Source of the DNA: a virus
Virus record (IMG/VR): IMGVR_UViG_3300027631_000027
Span: 1 to 53,788 of that record
Direction: 5' to 3' (one strand)
DNA: 53,788 nucleotides
Part shown: positions 42,645 through 47,332 of the stretch, in pieces
Numbering within the stretch: position 1 is the stretch's first letter
Layout: the number at the start of each line of letters is the position of its first letter
Notes under the pieces: generated by a model
Seen by the model: only the letters and a program-made list of their open reading frames with translations
Told to the model about the DNA's origin: nothing
Databases searched by the model: none
Program-made: the position numbers and the translations under genes

Positions 42645-42673
42645 ATTATACCTTGTAAGGTGTTATGTGTCAA
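42645..42673 (-). promoter_or_regulatory. Consensus sigma-70 promoter
   Basis: Minus strand TTGACA (42668-42673), 17-nt spacer, TATAAT (42645-42650): a perfect match in both boxes. It reads into the 148-aa membrane protein. The spacer contains a CCTT-AC-AAGG dyad. Confidence 0.88.
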
Positions 42674-43004
42674 GGGGTGGGTCCAACTTAATTGCAGTCC
42701 ACTCCGTACTTTGTTTGTATTCGCGCAATTCATCACTCAAACTAATTAATTCCAATTTTAATTCATTAGTCAACTGTACTTGGTCGAAATACTTTAATTT
42801 CCAGTTGTCCAGTTCTGTTTGAATAAGTCGTAGTTCTGTCTTCACAGTATCCAATTCTTCACGCAACTCTTTTCTAAGAGCCACATGAGTTTCTAGGTCA
42901 TTGCCGTTAGATTCTACGAATTTATTAAACAGTTTAACTATTCCCGCAACGACCATACCGGACACTGCTGCATACATAGCTGTTTGAAATTCTTGCGGAA
43001 TCAT
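42663..43004 (-). CDS. Membrane-anchored coiled-coil protein, 113 aa
   Basis: An N-terminal transmembrane helix (about residues 8-26, TAMYAAVSGMVVAGIVKLFN) is followed by a long coiled coil (DLETHVALRKELREELDTVK, LRLIQTELDNWKLKYFDQVQ, NELKLELISLSDELREYKQS). This single-helix plus coiled-coil layout is that of i-spanins, but also of many unrelated phage proteins. No partner lipoprotein is evident. Its last codons overlap the consensus promoter of the next gene. Confidence 0.6.
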   Translation of the reverse strand: MIPQEFQTAMYAAVSGMVVAGIVKLFNKFVESNGNDLETHVALRKELREELDTVKTELRLIQTELDNWKLKYFDQVQLTNELKLELISLSDELREYKQSTEWTAIKLDPPLDT

Positions 43005-43051
43005 AAATTATCTCAATAAGTGTTAATAACACTGTAACCTCATTGAAAAAC

Positions 43052-43249
43052 TTATTTACGAAACCTTCTAAACAGATATGGAACATAGTTTGTTAAAAAA
43101 AACATTCCCGATGCAATAAAAATGACTATAATGTGTTTGTGGTCTAACAACGAATTCATTTCTGTGTGCCCTATTAACGCACCGATTATCGTTCCGAACA
43201 TAAACAATAATGTATTACTTATTGCGGTCAGAGTTTGTTTGTTAAACAT
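43052..43249 (-). CDS. Two-helix membrane protein, holin-like layout, 65 aa
   Basis: Two transmembrane helices (about 11-29, NTLLFMFGTIIGALIGH, and 40-58, IIVIFIASGMFFLTNYVPYL) joined by a short polar loop, with a basic C-terminus (FRRFRK). Size and topology fit a class II holin, but many small phage membrane proteins share them. AGAGG lies 6 nt before the ATG and a TATTTATA motif 35 nt before it. Confidence 0.55.
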   Translation of the reverse strand: MFNKQTLTAISNTLLFMFGTIIGALIGHTEMNSLLDHKHIIVIFIASGMFFLTNYVPYLFRRFRK

Positions 43250-43284
43250 GGTAATCCTCTAATATGGTAGGATATCCTTACAAC

Positions 43285-43292
43285 TATAAATA
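43285..43292 (-). promoter_or_regulatory. Candidate late-promoter motif TATTTATA
   Basis: Coding strand ACTATTTATAG, intergenic, 35 nt before the ATG of the holin-like gene. One of the clearest copies of the motif. Confidence 0.5.
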
Positions 43293-43307
43293 GTATCCCC
43301 TACACGT

Positions 43308-43532
43308 TTACTTTAAATTGGAAAGGACGTAATCGTTACATAACGGTTCAGATTTCATTACGATAAGGGTATCCCGTGCAGACCGTGAGATACTGAACAA
43401 TGCCGGACAGATGGCATCTTTACGTACCACATTATACTCTGTGCGTTTGGTATATCCAACATGCGACAACTTTGCCAACGCAACCAATGTAACTACTACA
43501 TATGCTACACGTACATACTTTTTAATATCCAT
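43308..43532 (-). CDS. Small signal-peptide or anchored protein, 74 aa
   Basis: The ATG at 43532 gives MDIKKYVRVAYVVVTLVALA, a basic start and a hydrophobic helix typical of a signal peptide or anchor. A soluble tail with two cysteines follows (KDAICPALFSISRSARDT, SEPLCNDYVLSNLK). The longer frame to 43679 would lie over the next gene and is rejected. It overlaps that gene by 11 nt. The cysteine pair in a likely periplasmic tail could form a disulfide. Function unknown. Confidence 0.55.
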   Translation of the reverse strand: MDIKKYVRVAYVVVTLVALAKLSHVGYTKRTEYNVVRKDAICPALFSISRSARDTLIVMKSEPLCNDYVLSNLK

Positions 43533-43734
43533 GTTCCGAGTCGTCTCCGGCATCATCGTCCTCCGCAAGTTCAATCGTGTCTTCAAGAAGTTCAATTCCC
43601 ACCACTCCGTCTTGTTCAAGCAAATCAGTGAATGCAATTGCACTAGTTGCATAATCCAACGCATCTTCTGGCGTTTCACCCACTATGGTAAGTTTGACAT
43701 ATACTACATATTCATTTAATTTTACATCGTCCAT
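43522..43734 (-). CDS. Acidic small protein, 70 aa
   Basis: MDDVKLNEYVVYVKLTIVGE with a beta-alpha start (ETPEDALDYATSAIAF) and a strongly acidic C-terminus (ELLEDTIELAEDDDAGDDSE). This mimics DNA-like charge seen in some phage inhibitors, though acidic tails are common. It is the first gene of the minus-strand arm, preceded by AGGAG and by the divergent promoter pair, and thus probably expressed early. Confidence 0.6.
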   Translation of the reverse strand: MDDVKLNEYVVYVKLTIVGETPEDALDYATSAIAFTDLLEQDGVVGIELLEDTIELAEDDDAGDDSEHGY

Positions 43735-43770
43735 AATGTTCTCCTATGTTTAATGGTAAGTGATATTCTA

Positions 43771-43799
43771 ATCTTAATTACTGTAATTCCATTTGTCAA
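43771..43799 (-). promoter_or_regulatory. Leftward promoter of the divergent pair
   Basis: Minus strand TTGACA (43794-43799), 17 nt, TAAGAT (43771-43776), reading into the small acidic protein gene. The -35 lies 20 nt from the -35 of the rightward promoter, so a single bound factor could affect both. Confidence 0.65.
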
Positions 43800-43819
43800 G
43801 AGGCATTTTAAAAAAAGAC

Positions 43820-43848
43820 TTGACATTTCTGGTTCAATGTATTATACT
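43820..43848 (+). promoter_or_regulatory. Rightward promoter of the divergent pair
   Basis: TTGACA (43820-43825), 17-nt spacer, TATACT (43843-43848). It drives the plus-strand accessory arm. It is nearly identical, including much of the spacer, to the uvdE promoter at 35660-35688. Confidence 0.82.
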
Positions 43849-43874
43849 TAAATCTCAACCACTAACTTCGTGAT

Positions 43875-44084
43875 ATGTTAAATTATTTAATACTAATTAA
43901 TATTTTATTATTTGTTGTTTGCATTGCCTTCATATTTAAATGGTATACACAACGGGCGTATAATAAACAGTTATTTACTCGGGCATTGGAATTGGAATTG
44001 ACTCTTATGGATATATATGATGAGTCCGCTGAGAAAGTACAGAAAAAAATCATCCATACATTAGATAATATTACTCCATTATAA
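43875..44084 (+). CDS. Small membrane-anchored protein, 69 aa
   Basis: The N-terminal helix (YLILINILLFVVCIAFIFKW) spans the membrane, followed by a polar helix (TRALELELTLMDIYDESAEK) and a short end. It is the first gene of the rightward operon, 26 nt after the promoter -10. The ribosome site is weak. Unknown role; possibly a host-membrane effector. Confidence 0.6.
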   Translation: MLNYLILINILLFVVCIAFIFKWYTQRAYNKQLFTRALELELTLMDIYDESAEKVQKKIIHTLDNITPL

Positions 44085-44112
44085 GTCATACACACATAAC
44101 TACCGGGATTTT

Positions 44113-44589
44113 ATGAAGCCTCCCAAACGCATCACCAAAAAACAATTATTTATTAAGACAATAGAAATTGCACAACCACTTATTGGACTTAGTGAATGGA
44201 AGATTGCAGTTAGATTTCCAGCCAAGATGAAAGGTGCCGCAGATTGTCAGGCATATCCAGAATATAAGCAAGCGGGTATTCGGGCAAACTTAACGGTATT
44301 CAAACGATTGTCAGAGTATGAAATTATCCAAACGGCAATTCATGAAATGGTGCATTGTCTTTTGTGGCCGTTAGTTGATTGGACGGAGGAGTTGTGTAGG
44401 AAAAATCCACAGAAGTTAGAACTAACGAGGAAATTGGAAGAAGCAACGGTGACCGACTTTGAGAAGTTACTGACTAAGTTGTGCATTGAAGCAATACAAA
44501 CAGAACTAGTTGCGTTAGGATATGAACGGGTCACCACATCATTTGCATCAGTACAAGTCGTCAACGAACCTAAAAAACGGACAACATAA
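44113..44589 (+). CDS. HExxH metallopeptidase-like protein, 158 aa
   Basis: The zinc-protease motif is IHEMVHCLLWPL (H77-E78-x2-H81), preceded by a substrate-strand segment (AADCQAYPEYKQAGIRANLT) as in SprT/gluzincin-like small phage proteases. The third ligand is probably in the helix rich in Glu (ELTRKLEEATVTDFEKLL). Substrate unknown. It is separated from the heme oxygenase start by only 3 nt, so translation is likely coupled. It is the second gene of the plus-strand operon. Confidence 0.7.
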   Translation: MKPPKRITKKQLFIKTIEIAQPLIGLSEWKIAVRFPAKMKGAADCQAYPEYKQAGIRANLTVFKRLSEYEIIQTAIHEMVHCLLWPLVDWTEELCRKNPQKLELTRKLEEATVTDFEKLLTKLCIEAIQTELVALGYERVTTSFASVQVVNEPKKRTT

Positions 44590-44592
44590 ACT

Positions 44593-45138
44593 ATGATACC
44601 ATTAAAAGAAGCAGTAGCAACCAAACATCAAGAGGCAGAACAGCATGTAGTTAATAGACATTTGATGAGCGGACACGTTATGGAACACGAATATCACACA
44701 TATTTGTGGCAGCAATTTCTTGTGTTTGATGCGATTGAAAGAGTTCCACTTCCGCACGCATCATTGAATAGATTGCCAGCAATTCTATTGGACATGCGTG
44801 AATTACCCACGCATGTTCGCCGCACCAGTGGGGAACTTGATGTGCCGATAATGACCAACCATGCCATTGAATATAACGAATATCTTTCAACTCTTACACA
44901 AGAAGAATTGCTGCCGCATATATATCTTAACTATTTGGCACTAATATTTGGTGGTCAAATGATGAAAGATAAAGTTCCTGGTAGCGGTAAGATGTACGAG
45001 TTTGATAATATGAAGGACATAATTATGTCTATTCGGTCTATTCAACAAGACGAATGGGCAGATGAAGTAAATAAAGGATTTACCTATATTATTGGAATAT
45101 TTAATGAACTACAAACTATATTTGGATTACTTAGCTGA
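44593..45138 (+). CDS. Heme oxygenase (HemO/HO-1 family), 181 aa
   Basis: The proximal heme ligand is H12 in ATKHQEAEQHVV, a clear match to the family's HxxAE pattern. The distal helix has the glycine pair G120-G121 in LNYLALIFGGQMMKDKVPGS, equivalent to the conserved LSGGQ region. Heme oxygenase opens heme to biliverdin, iron and CO using ferredoxin. Phage ho1 genes are known in cyanophages together with a bilin reductase. Here the next gene, overlapping it by 35 nt, is such a reductase. The length is slightly short but complete. Confidence 0.85.
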   Translation: MIPLKEAVATKHQEAEQHVVNRHLMSGHVMEHEYHTYLWQQFLVFDAIERVPLPHASLNRLPAILLDMRELPTHVRRTSGELDVPIMTNHAIEYNEYLSTLTQEELLPHIYLNYLALIFGGQMMKDKVPGSGKMYEFDNMKDIIMSIRSIQQDEWADEVNKGFTYIIGIFNELQTIFGLLS

Positions 45139-45796
45139 ACGATTTCAAACCATTATTACCGCACAAAATACCACGATAATTGATACAGAAGATTTTGGGT
45201 GGACAAATCATCGGTATAAGGCAGACTCGTTTCGTATGGCACACATTGAACGGTATACTGATGACAAGGTAAACGTATTACACGTTACCACATTTCCAAA
45301 TCAGTGGAGTCCAGAACCCATTTTTGGGTTTGATATAATCACCACACAGAATGCAGTAATTGGTGCCTATATGGATTTTAGTCCTGGATTGAAAACATAT
45401 AACTTTACGAACGGAATTACATTTGTTGACCGTAAACCTATTCCAGAATGGGCAACGGTATTTAGTGATCAATTCTTAACGCTAAAACCAAAAGATGATA
45501 ACGAGTTTATGCGGTTTTGTGATTGGGCAATACAAAAATATGAATGGTATTTGGGTATACTTGCAGAAAAGTATATGGTTGAGTGGGAAGAAGAACATGA
45601 AGTTATAAAAGTGCAAAATAACTATTGCGAAGTTCAAGCATCAAATCCACGTACATATAATGTATTGAAAGCTAAAATCGGGGAGCAACGAGCAAAATAC
45701 TTTATGGAAGAAATTTTGTTCCCGCAAATACCCACTGACCGTGTTGTCATCGACAGGGATGTAACAGAATTATATAAATTATTGGGTATTCTATGA
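45104..45796 (+). CDS. Ferredoxin-dependent bilin reductase (PcyA/PebS/PcyX-like), 230 aa
   Basis: The family core is visible: HIERYTDDKVNVLHVTTFPN, then PEPIFGFDIITTQNAVIGAY and MDFSPG. D91 corresponds to the catalytic Asp of PcyA/PebS. The C-terminus (RAKYFMEEILFPQIPTDR) matches the last helix. It would reduce biliverdin to a phycobilin (phycocyanobilin or phycoerythrobilin). I start at ATG 45104, not at the upstream TTG; the overlap with heme oxygenase implies coupling. Which product, PcyA-, PebS- or PcyX-type, cannot be decided by eye. PcyX genes from uncultured marine phages are the closest precedent I know. Confidence 0.82.
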   Translation: MNYKLYLDYLAERFQTIITAQNTTIIDTEDFGWTNHRYKADSFRMAHIERYTDDKVNVLHVTTFPNQWSPEPIFGFDIITTQNAVIGAYMDFSPGLKTYNFTNGITFVDRKPIPEWATVFSDQFLTLKPKDDNEFMRFCDWAIQKYEWYLGILAEKYMVEWEEEHEVIKVQNNYCEVQASNPRTYNVLKAKIGEQRAKYFMEEILFPQIPTDRVVIDRDVTELYKLLGIL

Positions 45797-46155
45797 GATT
45801 CTTAACAAGAAAACTGGTTCAACCTGGCGATTTAAATGCCGGTGGTACCTTATTTGGTGGCAGATGCTTGTCGTGGATTGACGAAGAAGCAGCCATTTTC
45901 GTGGGCGTTGAAACGAATCATCGTAGAGTAGTTACAAAAAGTATGTCTGCAATTAATTTCATTGCACCCGCATATCAAGGTGATGTTGTTGAGATTGGCG
46001 TTGCGCTAAAAGGTGTCGGTAAAACATCCGTTTCGGTAGAAGTGGTGGTACGAGACTTGACAACACAGAAGATTATCGTTAACATTGATGAAATGGTATT
46101 TGTGTGCGTTAATGAAGAAGGGCGGCCAGTAAGACATAGTTTATACACCGGATAA
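45793..46155 (+). CDS. Hotdog-fold acyl-CoA thioesterase (YciA-like), 120 aa
   Basis: The sequence LVQPGDLNAGGTLFGGRCLS followed by WIDEEAAIFV is a hallmark of the YciA/BFIT acyl-CoA hydrolase family. It is followed by the strands SMSAINFIAPAYQGDVVEIG and GKTSVSVEVVVRDL. Its ATG overlaps the bilin reductase stop as ATGA, so the two are coupled. Why a thioesterase rides in a heme/bilin operon is unclear: it might alter lipids or CoA pools, or act on an unknown thioester. The length is near the typical 130 residues. Confidence 0.85.
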   Translation: MRFLTRKLVQPGDLNAGGTLFGGRCLSWIDEEAAIFVGVETNHRRVVTKSMSAINFIAPAYQGDVVEIGVALKGVGKTSVSVEVVVRDLTTQKIIVNIDEMVFVCVNEEGRPVRHSLYTG

Positions 46156-46157
46156 GA

Positions 46158-46165
46158 TATTTATA
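46158..46165 (+). promoter_or_regulatory. Candidate late-promoter motif TATTTATA
   Basis: Plus-strand TATTTATA just after the thioesterase gene, 36 nt before the ATG at 46202. Same orientation and spacing relative to its gene as the minus-strand copies. Confidence 0.45.
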
Positions 46166-46201
46166 TAGACACGGTTATATTTCATATTACCGAGAATTTA
46201 C

Positions 46202-46375
46202 ATGTCAGATACAAAAACCGCAATTCTAATGGAAGTTATTAGAGGAATATTCGACTTACTAAAAACATGGTGGGTTGTTCTTGGGTTGGTGGTAATGGTT
46301 GGCATGTACACTGAAGTGTTAACCCAAAAGAATATCATCACCGTGATGAACAAAGTAGTTCAAATAGTTAAATAA
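46202..46375 (+). CDS. Small membrane protein, 57 aa
   Basis: Reads MSDTKTAILMEVIRGIFDLL, then a transmembrane helix (TWWVVLGLVVMVGMYTEVL) and a basic tail (NKVVQIVK). The MSDxxT start and single helix resemble the partial gene at 53556, though the match is short. It fills an otherwise empty 244-nt gap between thioesterase and the proline-rich gene. Unknown role. Confidence 0.55.
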   Translation: MSDTKTAILMEVIRGIFDLLKTWWVVLGLVVMVGMYTEVLTQKNIITVMNKVVQIVK

Positions 46376-46399
46376 ATTTTATTTTTATGGAGTATCGTT

Positions 46400-46831
46400 A
46401 TGAAATTCATGTATTTGTTGTTAGCAATTCCGAACATTGCATTTGCACAAGTGGACACACGTATTATAGAAACGGAACAGTCCCGTGGTAATCCACCAAC
46501 GGAAAAAGTGGTACGACCAGAACCGCCGCGGCGAATGGAACCACCAGTACGACCAGAACCACCGAGAAATATTGATCGGCCACTTCCAGTGCCAATGAAT
46601 CAACACTGGATTTCCCAAAGTCCTTCGTGGGGCGATTGTTTAAACATGCCACCACAGTTCCGTTCAGTTTGTATGGATATAGGAATGTCACGTAATCGTT
46701 CTATGAATTATCGTCCAACAAAGCCCACACTCCGCCAACAGATTAAACGGGCTACCCCACAACAACGCCGTGCAATACAACAGGCCCGCAAAGAATTCCG
46801 ACAAAAAGTACAACGTATATTAAAAAAGTAG
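46400..46831 (+). CDS. Secreted proline/arginine-rich protein, 143 aa
   Basis: A signal peptide (MKFMYLLLAIPNIAFAQ, cleavage likely after AFA) is followed by a Pro/Arg/Glu-rich repeat (VRPEPPRRMEPPVRPEPPRN). A cysteine pair (WGDCLNMPPQFRSVCMD) comes next, then a very basic helical C-terminus (RQQIKRATPQQRRAIQQARK). GGAG lies 7 nt before the ATG. No lipobox, so it is not a classical Rz1-like spanin. A periplasmic protein with a basic nucleic-acid- or membrane-binding tail fits best. Confidence 0.62.
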   Translation: MKFMYLLLAIPNIAFAQVDTRIIETEQSRGNPPTEKVVRPEPPRRMEPPVRPEPPRNIDRPLPVPMNQHWISQSPSWGDCLNMPPQFRSVCMDIGMSRNRSMNYRPTKPTLRQQIKRATPQQRRAIQQARKEFRQKVQRILKK

Positions 46832-46845
46832 TATAAATAGTTACT

Positions 46846-46928
46846 GGACGAGTGGCTGAGCGGTTGAAGGCACGGGTCTGCAAAACCCTTGGAGAAATCC
46901 CACATCGGTTCAAATCCGATCTCGTCCT
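46846..46928 (+). tRNA. tRNA-Cys(GCA), class II shape
   Basis: Acceptor GGACGAG/CTCGTCC, discriminator U (the Cys identity base), anticodon loop CTGCAAA giving GCA, T-arm ATCGG-TTCAAAT-CCGAT. The variable region is about 14 nt with a small GGA-GAAA-TCC hairpin, longer than usual for tRNA-Cys. CCA is not encoded. A TATAAATA lies 5 nt upstream. Confidence 0.9.
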
Positions 46929-46945
46929 TATTACAGGAGATAGTT

Positions 46946-47332
46946 ATGAAAAATCAGATATTTGTATTTGGAAGTAATTTAGCAGGGCGGCATGCATGCC
47001 GCGGCGGCATGCATGCCGCCCTTACCGCATATAGAACCCATGGCGCTATTTACGGACAAGGATATGGAATGCAAGGTAACAGTTTTGCTATTCCAACGAA
47101 GGACGAAAATTTAAATACATTACCAGTGAATAAGATTGCAAAATATGTAGATAAATTTATTAATTATGCAGTATTAAACCCAGATTTAATGTTTCAAGTT
47201 ACAAGAATTGGTTGTGGGTTGGCTGGATATGAAGACAGTGATATTGCTCCACTATTTATAAACGCACCCAGTAATTGTATTCTTCCTGTTGGGTGGCGAA
47301 ATTTTAAACCACACTCACTTGAGAAATTATGA
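46946..47332 (+). CDS. Conserved phage/bacterial protein with palindrome insert, 128 aa
   Basis: FVFGSNLAGRH at the start and GAIYGQGYGMQGNSFAIPTK, LMFQVTRIGCGLAGYEDSDI and PLFINAPSNCILPVGW follow the pattern of a conserved small protein (A1S_2505-like in my memory). Its fold seems Rossmann/macro-like, but I am not sure. Normally a short GAG-type loop follows GRH; here the loop reads ACRGGMHAA because a 37-nt perfect palindrome has been inserted in frame. AGGAGA precedes the ATG at 46946. It shares an ATGA overlap with the TonB-dependent receptor, so the two are coupled. Confidence 0.65.
   Translation: MKNQIFVFGSNLAGRHACRGGMHAALTAYRTHGAIYGQGYGMQGNSFAIPTKDENLNTLPVNKIAKYVDKFINYAVLNPDLMFQVTRIGCGLAGYEDSDIAPLFINAPSNCILPVGWRNFKPHSLEKL
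46985..47021 (+). repeat. Perfect 37-nt GC-rich palindrome inside a coding region
   Basis: Two copies of the 16-nt palindrome GCGGCATGCATGCCGC, separated by one G and flanked by GG and CC, give 18-bp inverted arms around a single central base. It is far more GC-rich than its surroundings and keeps the reading frame. It looks like an inserted palindromic element. Confidence 0.85.

Noticed and set aside
43535-43679. Longer start for the 74-residue anchored protein
   Set aside because: The extension lies over the next gene in another frame, while ATG 43532 has a hydrophobic start right after it.
46833-46840. TATAAATA just before tRNA-Cys as a T4-type late promoter
   Set aside because: It has the right distance from the tRNA end for a T4-like -10, but its orientation is opposite to all other copies; left unassigned.
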